Positions 45,546-57,025 of a stretch of 64,000 nucleotides of DNA are shown here, in pieces. The notes under the pieces were generated by a model. That model did not search any database. It was not told the DNA's origin and saw nothing but the letters and a program-made list of their open reading frames with translations. Source of the DNA: Lagopus muta (Eukaryota; Chordata; Aves; Galliformes; Phasianidae). The position numbers and the translations under genes were made by a program. The stretch covers positions 19,640,501-19,704,500 of the forward strand of contig NC_064442.1 of assembly GCF_023343835.1 (NCBI RefSeq), in the 5' to 3' direction. The number at the start of each line of letters is the position of its first letter. The first letter of the stretch is position 1.

Positions 45546-45863
45546 ATGTCGTGCTGCAGACCCTGCGTCCCGTCCCCCTGCGGTGCCTCTGGCCCAACCC
45601 CACTGGCAAGCAGCTGCAGTGAGCCATGTGTCGCCCGCTGCGCTGACTCGACTGTGGTTATCGAGGCCTCCCCTGTGGTGGTGACCCTGCCGGGCCCCAT
45701 CCTCACCTCCTTCCCTCAGAGCACAGCCGTGGGATCCTCTCTGTCAGCTGCTGTTGGCAGCTCCCTCAGCTCCGCGGGCGTTCCCATCTCTTCTGGGGGC
45801 TCCCTTGGTCTGGGGGGCTCTGGGCTGTGTCTGCCTCGCCCGCCCAGCAGATTCATCTGCTGA
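45546..45863 (+). CDS. feather-type beta-keratin, copy a8
   Basis: Complete 105-residue protein; variant set S25, V38, E40. Intron 44,742-45,524 (783 bp); exon 2 from 45,525. Its 5'UTR tail CTCAACGAGAG and codon-20 region (CCACTGGC) match the c genes, unlike a2 and a6 (CTCAGAGAGAG, CCTCTGGC), while promoter and codons 38-40 are a/b-type: a patchwork expected from gene conversion. Poly(A) signal ATTAAA 46,000-46,005. Convergent with b9 across spacer 3. Confidence 0.92.
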   Translation: MSCCRPCVPSPCGASGPTPLASSCSEPCVARCADSTVVIEASPVVVTLPGPILTSFPQSTAVGSSLSAAVGSSLSSAGVPISSGGSLGLGGSGLCLPRPPSRFIC

Positions 45864-46286
45864 AGCCGATGGATTGTCCCATCTGGAGAACACACCGCAG
45901 ATATGGATGGAACTTTCTCTCAGCCTCCTGAGAGAAAGAAAACGCCCCTGAAATATTTTTCTTCCTCTCTGTACAGAGACACTTTGTTTTTTCCTTGTCA
46001 TTAAAATCTTTGCGCTGCATACCTTGGGACTTGTGATTTGTTTTCCTCCTGAAACATCTCAGCGTCTGCTCTGCAGCAGAAAGCATCCTGAGCTTTCCTC
46101 TTCTCACTGGAAACAGAGGAGGGACAACCTTCCTTGTCCCATGACCACAAGGCCATTTGCAGGCAAAATAAGAACAAGAGATCCTGCAGAGAACACTGCC
46201 AAGATCAATCGTTCTGCAATTAAGAGACTCTTATGAAAGGAGACGCTGGGAGAGCAGGGATTCATTTGCATCGAGAAGGAAAGGCT

Positions 46287-47825
46287 CCAGGGGAATCTCA
46301 TCCATGCATTCCTTTGTTCATGAAGCTTCCCTTTAGATGCTGCCAGGCCACTATCAGGTCTCCCCAGAGCCTTCTCCTCTCTGGGCTGCACAAGCCCAGC
46401 TCTCTCAGCCTGTCCTTGTAGGAGAGGTGTTCCATCCTTTGGATCATTTTTGATCCAACCAGGTCTGTGTGCTCCTGAGCTGAGGACTCCACATCTGGAA
46501 GAGGTACTCCAGGAGAGGCCTTGCCTGCGCAGTGCAGAGGGGCAGGATCTCCTCCTTGCCTTGCTCGCCACGCTTCTTTTGATGCAGCCCAGGATACGGC
46601 TGGCTTTCTGGGCTGTGAGGGCACAGTGCTGGCTCACGTCCAGTGGCTATCCACCACTGCCCCTAGTCTTTTGTGTCAGGGCTGCGCTCAATCCTTTCAT
46701 CCCCTAGCTTGTTTTGGTAGTCTGAGGGTTGCCTTGACCCAGGTGCAAGACCTTGCACTTAGCTTTCTTGAACCTCATGAGGTTCACCTGGACCCATTGC
46801 TCATCCTGTCTAGGTCCCTCTGGATGGCATCCTGTCCCTCTGGTGTGTCCACTGCACCCCACGGCTTAAGTGTCATCCACAAACTTGCTAACGATGCACT
46901 TGGCCCTACTGTCAATGTCACTGATGAAGATATTAACGAATATTGGCCCCAGCAGCAACTGTGTGGGACATCACTTACCACTTATCCCCTGTAGAGGCTG
47001 GGGATTGACCTCTTGGAGAGCAGTATATGGGAAAGGGACCTGGGGGACCTTGTTAACGGTAAGGTGACCATGAACCAGCACTGTGTCCTTGTGGCCAAGA
47101 AGGCCAGTGGCATCCTGGGTAGTATTAGAAGTGGTGTGGTTAGTAGGTCGAGAGAGCTTCTTCTCCCCCTCTACTCTGCCTTGGTGCGACTGCATGTGGA
47201 CTATTGTGTCCAGTTTTGGGCCCACTGGACATCACTTATCATTGTTCTCCATCCAGACACTGAGCCATTGGCCACCTCACTCTGGACTCGATCCTGCATT
47301 CAGTTCTTTGTCCACTCTACAGTCCACCCATAAAATCATATCTCTCAAATGAGGAGAGAAGGATATTGAGGGACACCATGCCAAAGGCTTTACTGAAGTA
47401 TAGATAGATGGCATCAGGGACTATTCCCTTGTCCAGTGATGCTACTAGGTTGGCCAAAGAGGGTTTGCCTTTGGTGAAGCCATGCTGATTCTCCCATATC
47501 TCCTCCCTATCTTCCACGTACCTTAATAAATCTGGGGAGAATTTGCTCTCTGATCTTTCCCAGCACAGAGGTGAGACTCACAGGAAGGTAGTTCCTGCGG
47601 TCATCCTTGTTACCCTTCATAAAAATGGGTGTGATATTGCCTTTATTCCAGTCATCTTGGACTTCATCTCATGGCCACAACTTTTCAAATATCAGTGAGA
47701 GTGACTTGACGGCTACATCAGCTAATCTCCTCAGGACTCTGGGATGCATGTAATCAGAGCCCATGCATTTGTGGATGATCAGATTTCTCAGGAGGTTGTA
47801 AACCTGGTGTTCACTCACAAGCGGA
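46287..47825 (-). mobile_element. CR1 LINE fragment forming palindrome spacer 3
   Basis: Direct copy of spacer 1 (14,130-15,668), same orientation. It differs at a few sites, for example GTTGTAAACC at about 47,797 where spacers 1 and 4 have the form GTCGTAAACC. Confidence 0.85.
46966..47238 (+). repeat. nested 249-bp reversed CR1 piece, spacer 3
   Basis: GGACATCACTTA at 46,966-46,977 and 47,227-47,238 enclose the 249-bp reversed CR1 piece. Confidence 0.75.
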
Positions 47826-48375
47826 GAGATGTTGCATCCCAAACCCTTCCTTCCTTTGAATAAATGCAGCAGCTAGCAGCAAATGAGGGTGATTCACTGG
47901 GGCACCACATCTCCCTTCTCGTCTGCAGCCTACCTCACCTGCTATATCGACTCACGGACACAATTCTCCCAGAGAAAAAAGCAAAGAAATCTCTGCTCAC
48001 CCAGCTTTCCTTTTATAACACATCTCTGCATCATAGAAGGACTGAACCTGGAAGTGTTCTATGCAGGAACTCTTCTTTCTATCTTGCCTGGCAAAGAACT
48101 TGGGGCCATGGGACAAGGAAGGTTGTTCCTCCTCTGTTTCCAGTGAGAAGAGGAAAGCTCAGGATGCTTTCTGCTGCAGAGCAGATGCTGAGATGTTTCA
48201 GGAGGAAAACAAATCACAAGTCCCAGGATATGCAGCACAAAGATTTTAATGACAAGGAAAAAGCAAAGTGTCTCCGTACAGAGAGGGAGAAAAATGTTTT
48301 CAGTTTTCAGGGAGGTTGAGAGAACGATCCATCCATTTCTAGGATGTGTTCTCCAGATGGGACGATCCATCGGCT

Positions 48376-48693
48376 TCAGCAGATGAATCTGCTGGGCGGG
48401 CGAGGCAGACACAGCCCAGAACCCCCCAGACCAAGGGAGCCCCCAGAAGAGATGGGAACGCCCGCAGAGCTGAGGGAGCTGCCAACAGCAGCTGACAGAG
48501 AGGATCCCACGGCTGTGCTCTGAGGGAAGGAGGTGAGGATGGGGCCCGGCAGGGTCACCACCACAGGGGAGGCCTCGATAACCACAGTCGAGTCAGCGCA
48601 GCGGGCGACACATGGCTCATTGCAGCTGCTTGCCAGTGGGGTTGGGCCAGAGGCACCGCAGGGGGACGGGACGCAGGGTCTGCAGCACGACAT
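48376..48693 (-). CDS. feather-type beta-keratin, copy b9
   Basis: Complete 105-residue protein, same predicted sequence as b5 (N25, V38, E40). Intron 48,715-49,492 (778 bp); exon 2 from 48,714; 5'UTR tail CTCAGCGAGAG and exon-1 CCTGAAGAAACG, both otherwise found only at b5. Poly(A) signal ATTAAA 48,250-48,245. It lies next to block B like b5, but at the left rather than the right end of its unit: direct evidence that the whole b unit is inverted between the two higher-order repeats. Confidence 0.92.
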   Translation of the reverse strand: MSCCRPCVPSPCGASGPTPLASSCNEPCVARCADSTVVIEASPVVVTLPGPILTSFPQSTAVGSSLSAAVGSSLSSAGVPISSGGSLGLGGSGLCLPRPPSRFIC

Positions 48694-49492
48694 CTCTCGC
48701 TGAGGGAGGCAAAGCTGAAACACAGAGCAGGGAGGGAACACGGACCCAAAAATCAGTCAGTCTTTGTTTTCTGCTGCTCTCTCACCCTCACTCCTTGCTC
48801 CACTCTCGTTCTGTTTTCAGTTCCATGCTCTGAAAGGGAGTGCAGACGATTCTGCTAGCACGGATAATAGCTGTGCCATTGCACCTGTAGGTCCTATTGG
48901 AGAGTCTGGCAGCAAATCACTGATTTCCCTGGGATGCTTGTTGCACCAGGACTACCTGCTGTGTTTCATGGTGCAGTAGCATAGAAAATATTGCTGAGAT
49001 TGGAACAATGCAAGAAGTCTGAGACGAAGAGATGTCACAGCAATCTCCACTTAGAAATGCACGCTGTCCTTCATTGCTCCTACCATCCTCATTGTGTTCT
49101 CCAAGTTACGCCGCACATGGTGTCTCACCCAGTTTTGGGGTAGTCAAGATAGTCAAGAGAGGAAAGACTGATCATACCCGTCTCAAAAAATGAAAATCTA
49201 GGCAAAGAAGATAGCACAGGATGCACTTGGCTATTTGGTCAGTGCCACCTGCTTCAGGCAATGACTCTGCAGGGCGTACATCCTTGCCTCTGACTCCCTG
49301 AATTGGATTTGCCCTGAAAGATCCCACTTCTTCCCACCTCCACACATCCACCACTCTTCCTCAGGAAAAGCGTTCACAGTCCTGAAACATTTGCCATTGC
49401 CATACTGAGGCAGCCTACATCAGACCCAAACTGAGGAGCTAGCATGACAACTGTCAAGCCCACAGGCAGAGTCCGAGTGAAGGGAGGCTTAC

Positions 49493-49558
49493 CTCGTTTC
49501 TTCAGGAAAGTGAGGGAAGCAAAGGCGATGCTGAGCCTGCTGCAGCATGGGCTTTTAT
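49493..49558 (-). promoter_or_regulatory. TATA box and exon 1 of keratin b9
   Basis: ATAAAA at 49,558-49,553; donor GTAAGC at 49,492-49,487; E-box CACGTG 49,574-49,579. Confidence 0.8.
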
Positions 49559-50741
49559 GCCGTGTTCCTGAGGCACGTGACGACAGAAACATTCCATGGT
49601 CATGAAGCATCAAAACAGGTAGCGGTTGGTGACTGCCAAGACCTTGCTAGTAATTAATATCTTGCTTCTGTCCTCTGAAATGTTTTGCTGCAGATTCATA
49701 CTGCCTACCATATGAGCAGTTCATCTGTATTCCTGTCTGCATGACTGTAGATGGGAAAAGGGGCCCAGATCAGCAGGGATGCGGCAGAGGCAGAGAAGAC
49801 CACCGAGATACTGCTTGAACTCAACATGCGCTTACGGAAACTGCGCTGGCTGTTACTTTGCTATATGCCAAAGTAATGGCAATGAAGGCAGATTCCCAGG
49901 AAGGGAGAGTAGAACTGGGAGCCAGACACTCTTTTCTGTAGAGGTTGCTGGCTGGGATGTCTAACCACTGCCACATGTTCCCTGTCAACTCTTTAGCAGC
50001 ATTCCTTGGCAGCTTGATGATGTCCTCATACTTTTACCAACCAGATGTGCTCTGCCACCAGCCTCTGTGAAATTCAGTGTTGAAGTATACGAGAGTTCAC
50101 CTCTGAAATGCTCTGTGTGTGCAGGCCATGGGAAAGTAACGCTATGAGACGCTATTCCTCCTTGTGGGCAATCAGAGACATGCAGGAGGTTGTGGGAGAA
50201 GTTCAGACAGAACATGGAGATCGTACAGTCCCAAATGAGAGATAAGACCCACGTGCCCATGGATGTTTTCAAGCTCAATGGCATGGAAAAAATGATTGGA
50301 GCTAGAGGAAATCCCCCTGTAAGCTGCACTGAGGACCACCTGTATGTTTCCTACACTCATCACGCTAATGCTCATGCTCTTTGACAACTCGATCAGCAAG
50401 GTAGACAGTAGAATTGAGTGTGCCCTGAGTAAGCATGCTGATGTCGCTAAGCTGAGACTGATAGTGAAGAAGGAGGGGGGAACAACTTTAAACCAAAAGA
50501 GGGGAGATTGAAGTTTGATGTTAGAAAGACGTGTTTTACTCTGAGGGTGGCGAGGCGCTGGGACGGGTTGCGAAACAAGGGTGTGGAGGTAGTGAAAACA
50601 GAGAAGGGTAACTTGAAGAGTGCGTGAGGTGGACTGTGACTAGGATGTCTGTAGCCATGCTTTGTGGTGGTCCGACGGACTGTCTGTACACCCATCATTG
50701 TTTTATCTCTTCCTAACGATGGTGGGCCATGTAGTCATATT
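49559..50741. other. block B, unit 3: upstream region of keratin b9
   Basis: Inverted copy of 26,698-27,880. CR1-like remnant 50,330-50,620 inside. No gene supported. Confidence 0.55.
50330..50620 (+). mobile_element. old CR1-like fragment in block B, unit 3
   Basis: Plus-strand copy of the decayed CR1 piece at 33,540-33,830. Confidence 0.5.
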
Positions 50742-53700
50742 CAGTGTGATGACGAGTAGAGGTGAGAGTCATGCTCTTCTCTTTTATGGGGCTCTTGAGA
50801 GGAATGTCCACAGCCATCTTCCTTGGTGACTTGAACATGTTGTCCATGTTATTCCAAGCAGGAACAGATATCAGCCTGGGTAGTGGAAAAAGCTGTTGGC
50901 ACTCACCAAATCTGGCTGTGGGAGTGAGATCAAAGTAATGCCAGCGTCCTTCCCTAAAACTGACCCATACTCAAATTAACCTGCTTTGCTCAGCGACGCA
51001 TTAATCTCATTGACCACAGTCCTGCATGGCCTCCTTTTGAGGAGAGGCTCGGGGCTGGGAGTCCACTCCGCGCATTTCCAAGTTCAAAATGACATAGCAT
51101 CAGCCTCCCAGAGCACCCGCCTGTCATCATGAATGGGGAAGAGATGGGAAAAACCCTGAACCGCAGGCACACATGAGTCACGCGGCTGTGGAAAGCAGTG
51201 GAAAAGGTGTCCTGGCCTCAGGCACGCCAGGAATAGCAGGCCTCCCAAGTGCCACTTTCCTCATCATAGACATTACTGAAGGGCTTTGAACCATTCCTGA
51301 AGCAAGTGGAATGTCTAGCGCTGCGTCCTTCGAAAGCGCTGCCTCTCTGTGACTAGTGCAGATCCTATGTCACTTGTCTTGGCTTGGAGAGGACTTTTGG
51401 ATATGATCCACCCAACCCAGTGTCTGATGAAAGCTCACCCAGGTGAGCTTTCTCTGCTGGATCACCTGGGAACAACTGCTTGGCACTGCCCGGTCCAAGC
51501 CTGTGGGTGTCCCCTCTTCCTGACAACACTACTTGATGACTGCGGAGAAGTAAATGTGAGCCGGCGTCGGAAATGGGGAAGAAAGCCAAACTGGAGAAGC
51601 AAGGAAAGGTGATGATCATGTGGAGTGTGTTCAGTGTGCGTTCCCTGTGGGGATGATCAGAGGCCTGGTACTCCAGCCCTGTGGGGATAGCGTGACATTG
51701 TGACGCAGAGTCTGAGAGACCAGGGTTTTCTTAGCTGCAAGGCAAAACCTTCTACCTGTGGGCATGAAAGAGCAGCCCTCCAGTGCCTAGAAAAGATGAC
51801 AGAGTTGGCAGGAGGAGGTCATCTTGCCTTGCTTGTGTCCTGAACAGCTGGCAGGCCACGGCAGCTACTCCAGGTACATCAGACCAGACAGAGGAAGTGT
51901 TTACAGCCCAAACGTAGAGCTCTTGTCATGCATCTTGGACGTTCATGACAATCCTTCATAGGAGCAACCAAAGGAACTCTCAGCTAGTAAGGGCTCTGCA
52001 CATGTCAGCATCTTGCTGTGGGACTCAAGGTACACATGTAATCTACCCCTGAATCCCTTCCATGGACTCCAGAGCCCAGGGGAAATGAAAAGACAAAACT
52101 TGGCCCGCGTGGTTGTCACGTGGCCTGTTCACGGGAAAACAGAATGCTTCCTTCTGTCCTGCTTTGGGCCCAGCAGGCTGGCAAGTGAGAGGTTTGCATC
52201 ATGAAAGACTGGTGGAAGGCTGTGCCTGTCTTGAAGAGTCTGGAGAGTGAAGGAGGAATGGCAAGAGATGTACCCGAGTGCTGTGGAGAGGGACTGCGCT
52301 CCAGTGGCAGTGGGAAAGAGGCATGTGTGCAGCCCGTGCTGCAGAGGTGGGTCACAAACGGTACTGTTTCTGAGGACTGCAGCTTCATGGAGGGAGCCTG
52401 AGTGCAAGGCATCTCAGGAGGTCCATTGCTAGTCCAAGGAAGAGTTACAAGCATGGCTAGTCCAAAGTGAGGGCACACTGCTCAGTGTGTGGCCTTGTTG
52501 AAACTGCAGGTTCATAATGCAGGCATGCAGAGTCCTCAACTTCTTTGGATACTTGCTTTGTGCTTTCCTTGTGAAATGCTTGTGGTCCTCAAGCAGCCCA
52601 TCAAGTCTTGGTTCAGCGCCGTAATGCCCAGGGAGGAGATGACGGTGGAGCAGTTGGATCTGGACTGAAGGAGGCTGCATGTCATGCAGAGCCCTCACGG
52701 GAGCAGACTCAGGGCCAGAACTGCAGCCCTTGGAGAGAGAAGTTCATGGATGAGCATTTGACCCTGCAGGAGCTGCCACCCACGGGACACACATTCTGCT
52801 GTGTTCACTTCCTAATGGAGAGCACCCTGTTGTATGGACACGTCCTGGAGAAGTTCTTGAACAATTGCAGCCTGAGCATTGCACTGTACACTAACCTTAC
52901 CTCCACATTCCCCATTCCTCTGCAGCGCACTGTGGGATGATGAAGAAGAGGATGGGTGGGAGAAGACAGATGTTTTATGTTTCCTTTCATCTCTGGATAT
53001 GTTAGCCTGCTTTTAATAACAGGCAGCAGATTACATTAATCTGAGTCTGTTGTTCTCATAACAGTCATCAGCGATGGATCTCCTTGTTCTTGTCTCAACC
53101 CTGGAGTCTGCTTTTAGTGTAGCTATACCGAGGGCTGCAGAAAGCACCAACTTGTGAACAGATGGTCCTCACTGTTAACGCTTAAAGGAGGACACCTGAC
53201 AGCACTGAGTCCCCGCGGATCTTCCCTGAGGCCCTGGGGCTTTGCTGGCTGACCTGTTCCCAACCCTTGCACACAGAGAGGTGGAGGTTGTGCCGTCCTC
53301 TGTTCTCCTCCTCTGGGGAAGAAGTGCAAAATGACATGTGGTGGAGATGATGGAATCTGGCAACTATTTCATTCTGCCCAATGTACTTATCGGTGTGTTG
53401 TAAAGAAGGAGGGGGCTCCTCAGTGCCTTCTTTCAGTCCCGGTCTACCAGCCTGAGCAGTAAAGTTCCTGTGGAGAATGGGGCACCGGGGTGTATTGGGT
53501 GAAGCGTGTAAAGGAGAAGGGATACCTGGAGTGACCCTGAGGGGATAGTGAGGAGAGAGAGGATGAGTGGTAGCCCCTTGCTGGTACACGGTTTGTTCCC
53601 TGCATTGGTGCCACTGAAGAGAGCAGAGCAGTAAAAGGTGATTGATGCACAAACGCTTTCCCTCTCCTGCAAATCCTACCCAGCTTGTCCTATTTTTTTG

Positions 53701-54545
53701 TTTGTCTCATGTGTCTGGCTCATGTCTGCAGCCAGGGTGTGTGGATGGCACAGGGAAGCTGCCTGCAGATGGCAAATCATGCAGGTCTTTCCAGAGCCAG
53801 CTCTTGCCTTGTTCTCCCAACAGGCTCTAGCAGCACAGCCTATCCCAGACCTTCCTGGGCCTGCTGCCAGCGCCTGAGGCTGGTCTCCACCCACGGCAGG
53901 TAAACCAGTGCTGTCCTGGGAGCCTTGGAAGCCCCACCTCCTACACAGCTGGGCTGGGCAGGCAGCCCTGCAGGATCAGGTCAGAGAGTTTTCTCTGGCT
54001 CCCTGCTTCTGCCTGCCCTTGCTGCTCCCTGTGAGCTGGAGGGTAGTGGCAATCATTCATTGTGGCTGGGGCTGTCCACTTCCATCTGCTCTGTCCTGAT
54101 CACATTTGTCCCTTCCTTGCCCAGCAGCACTCCAAAAATGCTGTGGAGCAGCACTTGCAGCACACCACTCAGCTCTGCCTGGGAAGACCAGTTGTTTGGG
54201 GGAGAGGGGCTTGTGCTAGCTAGGCTGACACACAGCGGGTGCACGCAAATGCCCACACAAGCATGGGCATGTGCAGGCAGCATAGTTCTGAGCTGGATGG
54301 AGAGCAGCACCAGTTGGAGCATTCAGGGGAGCAGTAACAGGCCTCGCGTAGCACAAACAAGAGCTCCAACCCATGAGGCATACGGAGGTGAGCTTACCCA
54401 AAAAGCTTTAAAAGTGAATCCTGACCATAACAAGACATCAGAGAACTGTGATCACCTGGATACAGGCTTATGCTCCTTTGGTGTGAGACCTTGCTTTCTT
54501 TTTGCTGTCTCCTGGTATATTATGTCGCTGTGGAACGAGGTTGTG

Positions 54546-54962
54546 GATCTGCATGCAGTCGTGTCAGTAGCCAAGGAAAGTAGGCATAGGAAAGCAGGCA
54601 TAGGAAAGAACTCTGAGACATGAGAGCAGTAGGCTTTCCTGATTGCCATCCAGGATTAATAGTTAGCCTCAAGACTGAATTCTCTTGAGTGCCATCAGAG
54701 GCAGCCATTGCATGTTGTGGGACCCATGAGAAGGTGTGTTGTGTCTTTCTGCCAGCTCAGCGTTCTGCTGAAGCCTCCTGTCCGTCCATTCTGTTGCTGA
54801 GAGGACATAGAGCAGGTGTGCAGCTGGTCCCATGGTGTAAAGGTGAGCACTCTGGACTCTGAATCCAGCGATCTGAGTTCAAATCTCAGTGGGACCTCTA
54901 CTTTTGGGCTCCCAAACCATTGCCCACAGCTGACTTTCACCTAAGCCTGAAACTGAACTAAT
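54546..54962. repeat. tRNA-bearing segment, unit 3 copy
   Basis: Reverse complement of 22,474-22,890, including the short CATAGGAAAG tandem repeat near 54,585-54,610. Confidence 0.75.
54826..54897 (+). tRNA. tRNA-Gln (anticodon CTG), unit 3
   Basis: 72-nt cloverleaf identical to the copy at 22,539-22,610, here on the plus strand. Acceptor GGTCCCA/TGGGACC, anticodon CTG at 54,859-54,861, internal promoter boxes in place, T4 terminator at about 54,902-54,905. Discriminator base T. No intron. Confidence 0.88.
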
Positions 54963-55897
54963 TAATGCATACCAGACATCCTTCTTGCCATCCTTCCTTC
55001 TCTGTGCTTTTAGCCATGCAGTGGCCTTCCCCTGACATGGTTCCTCCACACCTGCCTAGCTTAGTGAGCACAGGCCCTGACCCTTCTGTGTTGCCGTCTG
55101 ATTGATGGCTGCTGCCTTGTGAGGGAAACCAGCAGAAGGTCACTGTATCCCACAGCAGCTGAGGTGCAGACCCTGCAGTCCAATCCTGCTCAAGGCATGG
55201 TCGAGAAGAGCAGGCTGTTCAGAGCCGTGTCTGGGGGCATGTTGCTTATTCCAGTGAGACAGACTCCTCAGCATCCCTGGAAAGCTCAATCCCATCTTTG
55301 TCCATCTTCACAGGACACGAGGAATACTGTGTGTGGTGTTCTGTGGATTCCCACTGATGGCATGGCTTTTTGTCCTCTCACAGGGGTGGCACTGAGAAGA
55401 GGCTGCCTCTCTTGTGCCTCTTCTTCCTGCCCAGCCTCCCTCTGCAGGTACTAAAGTCGAGGACGGGATGCCCCCTGAGCCTTCTGCCCTCCGCACAAAC
55501 CATTCCCTGCTCTTCCTGCTTCTCCTGTTAGAACACATCACAGAAGCACAGAGTGGTTGAGGCTGGAAGGAGCCACAGCTGGACGTGTTGTCTTTTTGTA
55601 GCTGGGGATGGACTCGCTGCCATGGGACAGGGCAGGTTCTCCCTCCTCTGTTTCCAGTGAGAAGAGGTAAGCTGAGGGCAGTGGGCACTGCTTTTCTAAT
55701 CAGAGCAGGTGACCAATGGCGTTAGGAGGAAACAAAATCACAATTCCAAGATCTGCAGCACAAAGATTTAATGACAAGGAAAAAGCAAAGTGTCTCCGTA
55801 CAGAGAGGGAGAAAAATGTTTTTAGTTTTCAGGGAGGTTGAGAGAACGATCCATCCATTCCTGGGATGCGTTCTCCAGATGGGACAATCCATCGGCT

Positions 55898-56215
55898 TCA
55901 GCAGATGAATCTGCTGGGCGGGCGAGGCAGACACAGCCCAGAGCCCCCCAGACCAAGGGAGACCCCAGAAGAGATGGGAACGCCCGCGGAGCTGAGGGAG
56001 CTGCCAACAGCAGCTGACAGAGAGGATCCCACGGCTGTGCTCTGAGGGAAGGAGGTGAGGATGGGGCCCGGCAGGGTCACCACCACAGGGGAGGCCTGGA
56101 TGGCCACAGTTGAGTCAGCGCAGCGGGCGACACATGGCTCATTGCAGCTGCTTGCCAGTGGGGTTGGGCCAGAGGCACCGCAGGGGGACGGGACGCAGGG
56201 TCTGCAGCACGACAT
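55898..56215 (-). CDS. feather-type beta-keratin, copy c10
   Basis: Complete 105-residue protein of c type (N25, A38, Q40) with a private G85V (SSGVSLGL) in the glycine-rich tail. Intron 56,237-56,959 (723 bp); exon 2 from 56,236; 5'UTR tail CTCAACGAGAG; poly(A) signal ATTAAA 55,772-55,767. It lies downstream of block A and diverges from b11. Confidence 0.92.
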   Translation of the reverse strand: MSCCRPCVPSPCGASGPTPLASSCNEPCVARCADSTVAIQASPVVVTLPGPILTSFPQSTAVGSSLSAAVGSSLSSAGVPISSGVSLGLGGSGLCLPRPPSRFIC

Positions 56216-56959
56216 CTCTCGTTGAGGGAGGCAAAGCTGAAACACAGAGCAGGGAGGGAACACGGACCCAAAAATCAGTCAGCCCGTCTTTCTTTGCGTT
56301 GGCTCTCTCACCAACTCCCTTTGCTGCCCTCCAGCTCTCTTTCTGGCTCCGTGTCGTCAAAGCACCTGCAGATGCTGTTGCTACCACAGTCTGCCGTGTG
56401 ACAGCTCTCCTGCAGGCTGAGTTGGAAAGACTGTCAGGAAAGCTGCGACTAACTGGGTGCTGATTGCACCAGGACTGCCTCCTATGTTCCTGGTGCCGTC
56501 ACATGGGTGAAGATTGCTGACACTAGACCAGGACATAGAGGCAGGCCAGAAAAGACGTTGGACCAAACTTGCTGGGAAAACACACCGGGTCTTTACAGTT
56601 CCCATCATCCTCAGCACGCCATCTGAATTGCCCTGCAGAAGAACGCTTCCCACTTCTTGAAGAAGGCCCGGGAGAGTCTCTGGAAAGACTCATCTCTCAC
56701 ATGAATTTCACAACGTTGAAGATGGCGCAGGATGCACCCGGCTGTTCTCTTCGAGGCCAGCTGCTGCAGGTCCTAATTCTCTGGACATACGTCCTCCATG
56801 CCAACAACCATCAGTCTCACTGTGTCACTGAGATAGCGTCTCTTCCCAGCCCTCCACCCAATTTCCCAGTGGACTACACAGACCAAGTAGCAAGGGGACT
56901 CAACAGCAAGGGGACAGCACTTGGTCCCAGCTGGAGAGCTGGAGTGACTTTGTGCTTAC

Positions 56960-57025
56960 CTCGTTCCTCAAGGAAAGTGAGGGAAGAGGGGGCGATGCAG
57001 AGCCTGCAGCAGCACGGGCTTTTAT
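56960..57025 (-). promoter_or_regulatory. TATA box and exon 1 of keratin c10
   Basis: ATAAAA at 57,025-57,020; donor GTAAGC at 56,959-56,954; c-type promoter. Confidence 0.8.

Larger units (their letters stand above)
50742..55766. other. block A, unit 3, containing tRNA-Gln
   Basis: Direct copy of 3679-8279 plus the tRNA segment (54,546-54,962). Several small variants are shared with unit 1 and not with units 0 or 2, for example the CATTGGTGCCACTGAAGAGAGCAGAG stretch near 53,604-53,629 and the extra AATCATG at about 53,775. No protein gene supported. Confidence 0.6.
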
